Assembly: GCA_964035015.1 (NCBI GenBank)
Contig: OZ036015.1
Location: 7,929,309 to 7,993,308 of the forward strand
Direction: 5' to 3'
DNA length: 64,000 bases
DNA from: Corallium rubrum
Lineage: Eukaryota > Cnidaria > Anthozoa > Scleralcyonacea > Coralliidae
A model generated the notes under the pieces. That model ran no database searches and was not told where the DNA came from. It was given only the letters and a program-made list of their open reading frames with translations. The first letter of the stretch is position 1. Every line of letters begins with the position of its first letter. The position numbers were made by a program, and so were the translations under genes. Positions 1 through 28,092 of the stretch are shown in pieces.

Positions 1-854
1 GAATCGACCAGCCGATGCCAGGGCCATTTTCGCCGACCTCTCAACGTGGAGGCAAAATGCCCTGGGGACGAGGTTGTGAATAAATTGAATAGCTATTCGG
101 GGGAAGTGGATTTTGCACAAACTTGGCGAAGGTGATTGCATTGTCAAGAGTAATCGAAAACATTAAATATTACAATCAGAAGTATTATCAACATCAATAT
201 TAAAAGGAATACGATTATACTAAATAATTTAAAGGTGAATCACAATCGCTACTGCATGCGCATTTACGGAGATATCGATGGGTCATGGGTGAGTTAAATT
301 TGAAACCCGCGTTTCCATGCTATTATAGAACCAACCGCCTCAGTGAGTTAAGTGACTCTGAAACTTGTTTAATCGAACTTTACGAAGAAAAGTATTCTGA
401 CAATGTACTTAATTCTGCCCATGCAAACAAATGTGCGTGAAAATTATTGTAAGGCGTATATGACTGAACGTCATGCAGAGCAATATATTGTAAACGCACA
501 CGGCGTTTCCGACCATTCTTGCTAAATTTTGTGTTGTTTTAAGCTATAGTTTTCGAAATATTAGTAATTGCATTTAAATAAGTCCGCGGAAACGCCGTGT
601 GCGTTTGGAAAAAATAAAGACCCACGACTTTTTACCCACGACCCACGACTCACGACCATTAGCTACTCGCTTCTTCAGGCACATTTACACGTACATCGTG
701 CAACTTGCGTCGCAAACTGAAGTATTACAGAGTGTTGATAGCGTTTTAATGTAACAAACGCAATCGCTGTAGTTTTATTCAAACAACAACATAAATACCA
801 GATTTGGTATATAAGATACATACATATAACATCTAAACTAAACTACGTGCTCAA
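1..854. other. Gene-free stretch with a small inverted repeat
   Basis: No coding region is visible. A perfect 19-bp inverted repeat, aaacgcacacggcgtttcc, lies at 492-510 with its complement at 588-606, leaving a 77-bp AT-rich loop; this looks like a small MITE. A short run of CCACGAC-like repeats follows at about 620-657. Confidence 0.6.
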
Positions 855-1322
855 CTATAAACTTTCAAAACTTGTTAAAACATTAAAACAGTATTTAGCT
901 ACCAAAGTCATAATTGTTTTGTCTTGCATAGCAATGACATACATGAAAAGGTCTTGATAGCTAAATTTAGGAAATGAGTTATTTATTTTACAGAGACTTT
1001 CCATAAAATTAACTCTAAGATCGGCGAACTTTGTGTTTCTGCATGACATTAAAAGGTGTTGTTCGTTCCCAATCTCATTTTGATCACAATGTTTGCATAA
1101 TCTTTCACTGTATGAAACATTTCCGTATCGACCAGTTTCAACAGGTAATTTATGAGCTGAAATTCTTAATTTTGTAACCGCTTGACGATGTTTAAAGTTG
1201 CGAATTGAAGAAAGATATTTTCCAAAGCCAAAATTTATTTTCAGTTTTTCAAAGCCAAAATTAATTTGCCATTGTTTCCGCCTTGTTGAATCTGCTCTTT
1301 CCAGTTTCAGTATAAAACTCAT
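790..1322 (-). mobile_element. Non-LTR retrotransposon 3' end (LINE tail, copy 1)
   Basis: The minus strand stays open for about 155 codons (1322 down to 855). The product has the C-terminal LINE ORF2 pattern: a basic RxxxxKLRISAHKLP stretch, ETGRY, then a CxxC...H...C knuckle (CKHCDQNE...QHLLMSCRN). This resembles the post-RT zinc knuckle of CR1/L2-like elements. A short 3' untranslated part continues to about 790. The same sequence recurs at 51548-52050 (+), and the 3' end alone at about 54808-54893. No RT catalytic motif is present, so the copy is 5' truncated and cannot move on its own. Confidence 0.75.
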
Positions 1323-1560
1323 GTAATTTATTCCTCAAGTAATGGCAAAAATGTCCTTGTTCTAATTCGGGTGGTATTACAAAATTTTTAAAATTATTAA
1401 CTTCTACATAACATAGTTATAGATGTTGTACTTATAGCTTGACCTGGCGTACGTTAATTTTTTCTCGCAACTTTCGCGACACAAAAAATGTTGCGAGCTG
1501 CAAATGATAATCTAACATAGCAAGCAACAGAAAAGCGTTTGTAATTAGCTTCTTAATAAT

Positions 1561-1873
1561 GCTCCCGCCTTTTGATATAAAACAACAGACATGTAACTAC
1601 AAAACTGATGCAATATGCCATTGTGTCAGGAAATAAACTGTAAACAGTGTATTCAATCTACTGAGTGTATGCATTTTGAGTATCTATGTGACGTTTGCGT
1701 GTTTTGAGTATTTTATATGACGTTTTTTAACCTTTAGAGTCGGTAAAATGTACTAAAATCTTCCTCCAAAAGCTAGGAAATGGCATTTCAGCGACTCTCG
1801 AGTTTCAAAATTTCCCTGGGGAGCATGCCCCTGAACCCCTAAAAATTTATTTTTAATTCAGCTCCCCAGTCAA
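1561..1873 (-). mobile_element. Non-autonomous repeat, GCATGCCCC family, uninterrupted copy
   Basis: This sequence recurs, in reverse, at 56525-57060, where it is split by a ~200-bp insertion. Related pieces with the same conserved block (a GCATGCCCC run next to an AAATTTTC/CTGAAATGGCATTTC block) occur near 17640-17780, 36690-36960, 37680-37870 and 40910-41100. Several copies end in G/C homopolymers and in CAGTGACGTAGCCAGG-like termini, which suggests a hAT-like MITE. It has no coding capacity. Confidence 0.6.
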
Positions 1874-1923
1874 AATGGAAATTCCTTACAACTTCCGCTT
1901 CTGTAGTTGGTTGTGTATTACTG

Positions 1924-2942
1924 TACCGTAGAATCCCGAAAGTAGCGGCCCCCCTGAAAGTAGCGGCCCCCCTGAAAGTACCGCCCCCCCCTGAAAGTAC
2001 CGGCCTCCCTGAAAGTAGCGCCCCCCTGAAAGTAGCGCCCCCCTGAAAGTAGCGGCCTCCCTGAAAGTAGCGGCCCCCTGAAAGTAGCGGCCCCCCTGAA
2101 AGTAGCGGCCCCCCTGAAAGTAGCGGCCCCCTGAAAGTAGCGGCCCCCTGAAAGTAGCGGCCCCCCTGAAAGTAGCGGCCCCCCTGAAAGTAGCGGCCCC
2201 CCTGAAAGTAGCGACCCCCTGAAAGTAGCGGCCCCCCTGAAAGTAGCGGCCCCCCTGAAAGTACCGCCCCCCCTGAAGGAACCGGCCTCCCTGAAAGTAG
2301 CGGCCCCCCTGAAAGTAGCGCCCCCTGAAAGTAGCGGCCCCCCTGAAAGTAGCGGCCCCCCTGAAAGTAGCTGCCCCCCTGAAAGTAGCGGCCCCCCTGA
2401 AAGTAGCGGCCCCCCTGAAAGTAGCGACAAATTTGAGATGTCTACAAAATTTCCGAAAGTAGCGCCCCCCCTGAAAGTAGCGGCACCCCGTAAGTAGCGG
2501 CCCCCAAGTCATCGCTTGATTAACTCGAAAGTGTTAAGTTTCAACTGTCAACGTACCAAAGTGTATAACAGTCAGAGTTAAAATGGCATAAGGAAAAACT
2601 AAAGCATATTAAATGTGGTAAATAGGAAAGAACAAAGAAGAATATTCCCACAGTATGTCAACGTATTTTACCAGCCGAAAGTAGCGCCCCCCGTAAGTAG
2701 CGGCCCCCGTAAGTAGCGGCCCCCGTAAGTAGCGGCCCCCGTAAGTAGCGCCCCCCGTAAGTAGCGGCCCCCGTAAGTAGCGCCCCCCGTAAGTAGCGCC
2801 CCCCGTAAGTAGCGCCCCCCGTAAGTAGCGCCCCCCGTAAGTAGCGCCCCCCGTAAGTAGCGCCCCCCGTAAGTAGTGGCCCCCAAAAAGTAGCGGATAA
2901 AACCGAAAGTATAAGGGGGGCCGCTTTCGGGATTCTACGGTA
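1924..2942. mobile_element. Inverted-repeat element carrying two minisatellites
   Basis: The two ends are perfect 19-bp inverted repeats (TACCGTAGAATCCCGAAAG at 1924-1942; complement at 2924-2942), both bounded by TA. The left interior (about 1936-2490) is a tandem array of a 17-19-bp unit of the form GAAAGTAGCGGCCCCCCT. The right interior (about 2672-2890) is an array of a related 15-16-bp unit, CCGTAAGTAGCGGCCC. About 180 bp of unique sequence separates them. Open frames across the arrays only reflect the period. Confidence 0.75.
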
Positions 2943-3004
2943 TTTCTGTAGCCGCTAATGAAGAGTGAGGAAAGTCTAGTGATAAAACTCGCCAATTCTT
3001 GATG

Positions 3005-3924
3005 TACAGTGTGTATAAAAAAAACCTGAACCCTTAGAAAACAACGTATAGATCGTTTTCATCTGACGTCACGGCGGCCATATTGGTGTACCAAAACAAT
3101 GAAATGCGGCCATATTGGTGTACGGCATGGGGATTAGCTCTTTCTTATTTAAATATTTCGTATTGTTTCACCACCCCAATGGGGCAACCCATCACGTGAG
3201 TGAAAACGATCTACAGGGTGTATAAAAAAAAAGGCTACCCTTAGAAAATATAATTAACATTCTTTTCAAATAACCTATTGTATATTGACAGCCCTGTGGT
3301 CAGTTGAACCATTTTTAATCGAACTGATATGAATATAATTAACATTTTTATTTCAGTTATGCTCCTTCATACGTTTAGAAGTTATCGTAATTTCCCAGGT
3401 GTATACGACCATTTGTTTTTTACGCATCCGTGACTTCAGAGGTGTCCAAGGCTGTCAATATACAATAGGTTATTTGAAAAGAATGTTAATTATATTTTCT
3501 AAGGGTAGCCTTTGTTTTGATACACCCTGTATTGTAGTAGTTTGAAAGCCCTAAGCACTTCGCTGAACACACAGATGCGTAAAACACACGGTCTTATACA
3601 CCTGGGAAATTAAGATACCTTGAAGTGTATGCATGGTGAAAGTATTTAAAAGCTTTTTCTCTTCCTGTTTAACTTGTGTGCTGATTAATTTATAACGCAG
3701 CGCTTTTAGGGCTTTCAAACTACTACAATAGGTTGTTTTCTAAAGCCGGTTTTCCACTAGGCGACTTTTTTCGCGCGAAGCGACTTTTTCTTTTGTCTCA
3801 TGAGCTCTGAGCTGGAACTAATCAGAAATCTATTGAATTAGAACAAAAGAAAATCGCTTCGCGCGAAAAAAATCGCCTATATAGTGGATAACAAGGGATC
3901 AGGGTTTTTTTGATACACACTGTA
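3005..3924. mobile_element. Nested cluster of four inverted-repeat elements
   Basis: Outer ends: TACAGTGTGTAT at 3005 and its near complement ending at 3924. Inside lie three more: 3212-3531 (about 80-bp arms, related TACAGGGTGTAT ends), 3530-3730 (about 26-bp arms), and 3745-3891 (arms containing TTTCGCGCGAAGCGA). None has coding capacity. The last belongs to a palindromic family whose centre is also seen at 5951-6095. Confidence 0.7.
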
Positions 3925-4042
3925 TGTTCATCTGTTGGTATTGATTTGGGATAAACATCCATTGTATTATGATTAAATGCCATTTAAAGCTAAATTATAC
4001 TATTTATGTACAGTTTTCAACAAACAATTTTCTCAGGCTTCG

Positions 4043-5855
4043 GTAGCGGCTACAAATAGGGACTTCAAGAAAACACAACGACTACGACTACGGCAACGTG
4101 CTTGAACAATATAATTTTATGTCATATACAAAGAGCTTTTGCAAATGAAGGTCCCAAGAGTAATTTTCATGCCGTCGTGACTCTGTTGACAACGTAGAAA
4201 AAGCATTTTTACGTTGTAAAGACAACGCGGAACCTGAATCACTACAGAAGCCTGGGAAAGCTTAACCTTACTCTCGCGACTAACATAGATTGAACAAGTG
4301 TATCTCTTCAAGAATTTAAGAACAAAACGAATCCATGCGATTATGTATCTTGAAATTTGATTGTACAATACACCACCATTTAATACCACTGTTAAACATT
4401 CTACTGTAGCCGTAGTCCAATAGGGACTTTAAGAAAACACAACGACTACGACTACGGCAACATGTTTGAACAATAGAATTTTCAATTTTATGTCATATAC
4501 AAAGAGCTTTTGCAAATGACGGTCCCAAGAGTAATTTTCATGCCGTCGTGACTCTGTTGACAACGTAGAAAAAGCATTTTTACGTTGTAAAGACAACGCG
4601 GAACCTGAATCACTACAGAAGCCTTGGAGAAGCTTAACATTACTCCCCCGACTACCATAGATTAACAAGTGTATCTCTTCAAGAATTTAAGAACAAAACG
4701 AATCCATGCGATTATGTATCTTGAAATTGAACGTACAATACACCACCATTTAATACCACTGTTAAACATTCTACCGTAGCCGTAGTCCAATAGGGACTTT
4801 AAGAAAACACAACGACTACGACTACGGCAACACGTTTGAACAATAGAATTTTATGTCATATACAAAGAGCTTTTGCAAATGACGGTCCCAAGAGTAATTT
4901 TCATACCGTCGTGACTCTGTGTGACAACGTAGAAAAAGCATTTTTACGTTGTAAAGACAACGCGGAACCTGAATCACTACAGAAGCCTTAGGAAAGCTTA
5001 ACCTTACTCTCGCGACTACCATAGATTGAACAAGTGTATCTCTTCAAGAATTTAAGAACAAAACGAATCCACGCGATTATGTATCTTGAAATTTGATTGT
5101 ACAATACACCACCATTTAATACCACTGTTAAACATTCTACCGTAGCCGTAGTCCAATAGGGACTTTAAGAAAACACAACGACTACGACTACAGCAACATG
5201 TTTGAACAATAGAATTTTATGTCATATACAAAGAGCTTTTGCAAATGAAGGTCCCAAGAGTAATTTTCATGCCGTCGTGACTCTGTTGAATACGTAGAAA
5301 AAGCACGTTGTAAAGACAACGCGGAACCTGAATCACTACAGAAGCCTTGGGAAAGCTTAACCTTACTCTCGCGACTACCATAGATTGAACAAGTGTATCT
5401 CTTCAAGAATTCAAGAACAAAACGAATCCACGCGATTATGTATCTTGAAATTTGATTGTACAATACACCACCATTTAATACCACTGTTAAACATTCTACC
5501 GTAGCCGTAGTCCAATAGGGACTTTAAGAAAACACAACGACTACGACTACAGCAACATGTTTGAACAATAGAATTTTATGTCATATACAAAGAGCTTTTG
5601 CAAATGAAGGTCCCAAGAGTAATTTTCATGCCGTCGTGACTCTGTTGACAACGTAGAAAAAGCACGTTGTAAAGACAACGCGGAACCTGAATCACTACAG
5701 AAGCCTTGGGAAAGCTTAACCTTACTCTCGCGACTACCATAGATTGAACAAGTGTATCTCTTCAAGAATTCAAGAACAAAACGAGTCCATGCGATTATGT
5801 ATCTTGAAATTTGAATGTATAAATACACCACCATTTAATATCACTGTTAAACTTT
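4043..5855. repeat. Tandem array of ~360-bp units, five copies
   Basis: Units start near 4046, 4406, 4776, 5142 and 5501, at a GTAGCCGTAGTCC block (degenerate in the first copy). Each runs through AAGAAAACACAACGACTACG and ends ...CACCACCATTTAATACCACTG. Copies differ by small indels; for example, copies 4 and 5 lack several bases near the ACGTAGAAAAAGCA block. Short minus-strand open frames in it are periodic artefacts. Confidence 0.8.
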
Positions 5856-5950
5856 GATAAGGGATGATAACCATAACAAAACGCTTAGGTCCATTTACAC
5901 TAGTACAGTCAGTCTTCTGTTGAAAAATCACTACGTTTCTTTCTAGTGTG

Positions 5951-6095
5951 TTAAGGCCCATTTCCACTCAGGAGAATTTTCCTTAAACAGGAAATTTCCC
6001 TTTGTCTTGTGAGCTCTTGGGCAGAACTAATGAGTTTGAGACAAAAGAAAATGTCCTGTCCGAGGAAAATTCTCCTGGGTGGAAATGGGCCATTA
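5951..6095. mobile_element. Palindromic MITE between array copies
   Basis: Arms TTAAGGCCCATTTCCACTC... and its complement ...GGAAATGGGCCATTA flank a centre (CTTTGTCTTGTGAGCTCTTG) shared with the element at 3745-3891, although the arms differ. Confidence 0.65.
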
Positions 6096-6118
6096 GTTAC
6101 ACTATTCCAGAGCGGTTT

Positions 6119-6870
6119 GCCGTAGCGTTAGTCACTAGGGACTTCAAGAAAACACAACGATAAGGACTACGGCAACATGTTTGCACAATAGAATTTTATG
6201 TCATAACAAAGATCTTTTGTAAATGACAGTCCCAAGAGTAATCTTTACGCCGTCGTGACTCTGTTGACAACGCAGAAAAAGTATTCTTACGTTGTAAAGA
6301 CAACGCAGAACCTGAATCACTACAGAAGCCTTGGAGAAGCTTAACATTACTCCCCCGACTACCATAGATTAACAAGTGTTCTCTTCAAGAATTTAAGAAC
6401 AAAACGAATCCATGCGATTATGTATCTTGAAATTTGATTGTATAATACACCACTATTTAATACCACTGTTAAACATTCTACCGTAGCCGTAGTCCAATAG
6501 GGACTTTAAGCAAATACAACGACTACGACTACGGCAACATGTTTGAACAATAGAATTTTATGTCATATACAAAGAGCTTTTGCAAATGACGGTCCCAAGA
6601 GTAATTTTCATGCCGTCGTGACTCTGTTGACAACGTAGAAAAATCATTTTTACGTTATAAAGACAACGCGGAACCTGAGTCACTACAGAATTAAGCTTTG
6701 GAAAGGCTTAACCTTACTCTCGCGAATAACAGATTGAACAAGTGTTTTTCTTCAAGAGTTTAAGAACAAAACGAGCCTGTGCGATTATGTATCTTGAAAT
6801 TTGGATGTATAAAAACACCGCCATTTAATACCACTCTGAAACTTTCCACCATAGCCGTAGTCCGTTGTCT
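6119..6870. repeat. Two further copies of the ~360-bp unit
   Basis: Copies begin near 6119 and 6482 and match the array at 4043-5855. They are separated from it by about 260 bp that includes the palindromic MITE at 5951-6095, so the array was probably continuous before that insertion. Confidence 0.75.
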
Positions 6871-7270
6871 GAATCTTAAAGTCCCCCTACGCTTAGCACT
6901 CCAGCTGCAAATCACTACGCTATGGTAAATTAGCCGTATCGTCAAAGTATAAACAGACGATTTTTTTTGCTACGGAACGCTCACCCCAAGCCGGACCACC
7001 ACCGTACCGTAATAGCGTAAACGGGGCCTAACATATATCAACTTATACATGACACGTACCAGAAGAAGAAGGTGACAAAGCAAGGATTTCATCATCTTTT
7101 CCATCGCGGCAACTGCTACAACGACGATGGAGACCTTTCTTGTTGTGCCAAAAGCACTTGTTCTCCAGGACGACAGAACAGCTGTTTCAAAATACCAAAT
7201 AAAAACAAATCAGCTCGATTGGTCGACAAACAGCAACATAAACCAAGTACCTGGAATATATATATATATA

Positions 7271-7316
7271 ACTACAGACCGTACCGTTTCGGCCTTTTGG
7301 GCCTCATCAGTGTAGT
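7271..7316 (-). ncRNA. Hammerhead ribozyme motif with canonical core
   Basis: Read on the minus strand: stem I strand ACUACA, core CUGAUGA, stem II GGCC-CAAAA-GGCC, core GAAA, a short stem III (AC/GU closing six bases), cleavage triplet GUC, then UGUAGU, which pairs perfectly with ACUACA (6 bp). All conserved core nucleotides of the hammerhead family are present and in order. Stem III is only 2 bp, so activity may need dimerisation. It sits against TA repeats. The assignment is by eye; a covariance-model search would confirm it. Confidence 0.65.
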
Positions 7317-7327
7317 GCTGATGAGCA

Positions 7328-7913
<586 letters not shown>

Positions 7914-7914
7914 A

Positions 7915-8395
7915 GAGATAAAGCCCGAGAACGAAGGCATACAGCCCGACGTTCGAGGGATTTATCTGACTTAATTTATGATTGAGTCGGTTTTCTTTGT
8001 TCTTTCGAGGGCTTTATATCGCATAAAGACCTTGAATACTAATTAGATAAGAAATGAAGGAAAAAACTAGGAAAATCTTTGTCCAAGGTAGAAAAAAAAC
8101 CCCAACTTTGTTGGAAAACCTCCTCAATCATAAATTAAGTCAGATAAATCCCTCGAACGTCGGGATTTATGCGATATAAAGCCCTCGGACGCTTCGCGTC
8201 CTCGGGTCTTTATATAGCATAAATCCCTCGTTCTCGGGATTTATCTATTACTTAATTTATTATTGAGGAGGTTTTCCAACAAAGTTTTGTCTTTTTTTCT
8301 ACCTTGGACAAAGATTTTCCTAGTTTTTTTCTTCATTTCTTATCTAATTAGTATTCAAGGGCTGTATGCTATATACAGCCCGCGGTACATCAAAG
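7915..8395. repeat. Large hairpin between the two 325-bp copies
   Basis: Arms at about 8031-8133 and 8260-8360 are inverted copies (TAATTAGATAAGAAATGAAG and complement). Inner and outer parts repeat the ATAAATCCCTCG block in both orientations. No coding sequence. Confidence 0.65.
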
Positions 8396-8631
8396 AAAAC
8401 CGACTCTAGGTTATATAACGAGAACTTGGGATATAAGTCATATATTGACCCGAGGGGCCGTAACCGACTTATATCACGATTGAGGAGGTTTTTGAACAAG
8501 GTTTCGTCAATTTCGAAGAGTTTCGATCAAGATTTTTCGAGTTTTGTCGACAAGTTTTATCCAATTATTTATGCACGGGATATAACCTGTATATACACCG
8601 CGGTACATCAAAGAAAACCGACTCAATCGTG

Positions 8632-8674
<43 letters not shown>

Positions 8675-8678
<4 letters not shown>

Positions 8679-8995
8679 ATGTTTACAACACGAGCGGCCG
8701 TGTTGTATTGAATATACAATCACGAGCCGAAGGCGAGTGATTGTATATTCAATACAATACGGCCGCGAGTGAATAGTAAAATGAATAAATAGTAAAAATC
8801 CCTTTGGGATATTGAGATGCTAATTAGTTACAAGCACTAGTGGTTGTATCAGAAGAGTATACATCCACTGGTGGTTGTAACTAATTAGCATCATTGGTTG
8901 TAGTTTGTATGGAGTTTACAGGGGTATCCATGTGACGTAATTTCTGAAATTGGATTGGCTGCAAAACGCATGAATTAGTAATGAATTTCACAAAC

Positions 8996-8998
<3 letters not shown>
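8675..8998. mobile_element. ~325-bp element between TA tracts, copy 2
   Basis: Second copy of 7541-7870 in the same orientation, flanked by (TA)n at about 8638-8673 and about 8997-9065. A small difference is that the inner GTTGTAAACAAC segment is missing here. Confidence 0.7.
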
Positions 8999-9065
<67 letters not shown>

Positions 9066-9067
<2 letters not shown>

Positions 9068-10135
9068 CTGAAACTCAGATATCTAAAACTCTTCATCAGA
9101 GTAAAAACTAGAGTGCAGTGTAGGCAGTGTTTTAGATAGAGCAAAGTGCAAAGATGGTAAATTGCTGAGAATAGTTTTAAAAAACGAAATACTGACGTTT
9201 CAAGCAGAGTCCTTCATCAGAGTAAAAACTAGAGTGCTGTGTAGGCAGTGTTTTAGATAGAGCAAAGTGAAAAGATGGTGAACTGCTGAGAATAGTTTTA
9301 ATAAAGAAATACTGACGTTTGAAGCAGAGTCCTTCATCAGAGTAAAAACTAGAGTGCTGTGTAGGCAGTGTTTTAGATAGAGCAAAGTGAAAAGATGGTA
9401 AACTGTTGAGAATAGTTTTGAATAACGAAATACTGACGTTTCAAGCAGAGCTCTTCATCAGAAACTGAGAGTAAAAATTAGAGTGTTGTGTAGGCAGTGT
9501 TTTAGATAGAGCAAAGTGAAAAGATGGTAAACTGTTGAGAATAGTTTTGAATAACGAAATACTGACGTTTCAAGCAGAGCTCTTCATCAGAAACTGAGAG
9601 TAAAAATTACATTTAGAGTGTTGTGTAGGCTGTTTTAGATAGAGCAAAGTGCAAAGATGGTAAATTGCTGAGAATAGTTTTAAAAAACGAAATACTGACG
9701 TTTCAAGCAGAGTCCTTCATCAGAGTAAAAACTAGAGTGTTGTGTAGGCAGTGTTTTAGATAGAGCAAAGTGAAAAGATGGTAAACTGCTGAGAATAGTT
9801 TTGAATAACGAAATACTGACGTTTCAAGCAGAGCTCTTCATCAGAAACTGAGAGTAAAAATTAGAGTGTTGTGTAGGCAGTGTTTTAGATAGAGCAAAGT
9901 GAAAAGATGGTAAACTGTTGAGAATAGTTTTGATAACGAAATACTGACGTTTCAAGCAGAGCTCTTCATCACAGTAAAAATTAGAGTGCTGTGTAGGCAG
10001 TGTTTTAGATAGAGCAAAGTGAAAAGATGGTAAACTGATGAGAATAGTTTTAATAACGAAATACTGACGTTTCAAACAGAGCCCTTCATCAGAGTAAAAA
10101 TTAGAGTGTTGTGTAGGCAGTGTTTTAGATATAGA
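9066..10135 (-). repeat. Tandem array of ~123-bp units with hammerhead-like cores
   Basis: Eight or nine units of about 120-132 bp. On the minus strand each contains TACT-CTGATGA-stem II-GAAACGTC-AGTA, followed by ATTTCGTTATT and CAGTTTACCATCTTTTCAC. The clearest core is at 9693-9727. The unit near 9312 carries CAAA in place of GAAA. The same family, opposite orientation, is at 16456-16880 and 62780-63330; a sister family is at 61085-62215. Confidence 0.8.
9693..9727 (-). ncRNA. Hammerhead-like motif in a tandem unit
   Basis: UACU (stem I), CUGAUGA, an extra A, a weak stem II, GAAA, then a palindromic stem III ACGU, cleavage C, and AGUA pairing with UACU. Because ACGU pairs with itself, folding would need two copies together, as in double hammerheads. 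The extra A before stem II departs from the canonical core. Confidence 0.4.
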
Positions 10136-10489
10136 ATATTACAGGGTTAAGTCACGTTGGCCTGAAAAACAGAGAAAAATCTTCTCGACGTTTCGAGCGA
10201 AGGCCCTTCGTCAGGAGAAATTAGTAAACAACTCACATGTGGTCACGCGTATTTATAGCAGAACTACAATGTGAATCACGTGAACACATGTAAGCCAATA
10301 AAAACAAAGTAAACAAATAAATTAATATGTAATTTTAGCCTGTGTGCAGGTGCTGACCCAATTTGTCGGTCAGCTACCTGCAAATGGGTAGCTACCTGCA
10401 AATTCCTGACGAAGGGCCTTCGCTCGAAACGTCGAGAAGATTTTTCTCTGTTTTTCAGGCCAACGTGACTTAACCCTGGTAATATTTGG
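10136..10489. mobile_element. Inverted-repeat element with a hammerhead-like motif in each arm
   Basis: Arms of about 75 bp (10136-10209 and 10407-10488) are near-perfect inverted copies beginning TATTACAGGGTTAAGTCACG. The left arm has a minus-strand motif at 10181-10220: UUUCUC, CUGACGA, A, GGGC-CUUC-GCUC, GAAA, ACGU stem III, C, then GAGAAG, giving a 6-bp stem I. The right arm has the same core on the plus strand at 10406-10433 with a weaker stem I. Confidence 0.7.
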
Positions 10490-10859
10490 ATTTCAACCGT
10501 GGCCGACGCTGTCCTAGAAGCTATTTTAGATATAGGATAGTTTTGCTAAACGAAATATATACTGACGTTTCAAGCAGAGCCCTTCATCAGAGTGTGTAGG
10601 TCGACGTACGTATAATTATGTATCCGCCATATTACAATTTAGTTTACTGTCCCGGGTACACGTTCTCCTCGCATATCAAGATATCTGCGAGTGTGTACTT
10701 TTTACCACGCACGGTTTTTTACTAACCCGGGCGGGTATATGTCCCCCGGGGTGCGTGTAATTTCTACTGTCCCCGGGTATATGTTCCCTGGCGTGGTTAA
10801 TCAGTTAATGTGTTAGAGGAAACAGTAATTCAATAGCAACCGGAAAAGATACATGGCTC

Positions 10860-27519
<16,660 letters not shown>

Positions 27520-27617
27520 CCGTGACAACGTGTTTCTCTTGCTAACACTAAACTCAATGCTTTGCAAGTGAAGGACCGTCCCACAGTTCATCGTAGTAAA
27601 ATAATTATTCTTTTTTT

Positions 27618-28092
27618 TAAAGTGCCTTATAAAACGAAAATTAAGTTTGTCTTATTTAAATGAAGTGAAAAATTCGTTGGCATTTTTGTTGTTTTATTGT
27701 ACAGAGGAGCATGACAGGAGCACTCACCGAAAATTTCAAGAGAATCTGATGCGTAGTTTTCGCGCTATCAACTCTCAAAATTTGCCGTGGATAGTTTGTT
27801 CTGGGGAAATTTGGGCTTCTCGGTAACAATGCCTTATGACGTCGCAGATGGATCATTAATAGTGAAATCTATTGTTCTTATACATAGTTGTCCATCTGCG
27901 TACGTCATAAGCATTGTTACCGAAAGCCCAATTTTTCTCCAAGCACGACTAGCCATGGCAAACTTTGAGAGTTGATAGCGCGAAAACTACGCATAAGATT
28001 CTCTTGAAATTTTCAGTGAGTGCTCCTGCCATGCTCCTCTGTACAATAAACAACAAAAATGCCAACGGATTTTTCATTTCATAGACACTTTA
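27618..28092. mobile_element. Palindromic MITE, copy A
   Basis: Arms 27672-27790 and 27952-28068 are inverted copies containing TTGTACAGAGGAGCATG and ATCAACTCTCAAAATTTGCC. An inner pair (GGTAACAATGCCTTATGACG) completes an almost full palindrome. Copy B is at 41220-41655 and a partial copy C at about 42340-42755. It starts about 100 bp after the Smad2/3 stop, so it may lie in the 3' UTR. Confidence 0.8.

Noticed and set aside
1886-2512. 208-codon minus-strand frame with GRYFQG repeats
   Set aside because: Period-driven frame across the 17-19-bp minisatellite of an inverted-repeat element.
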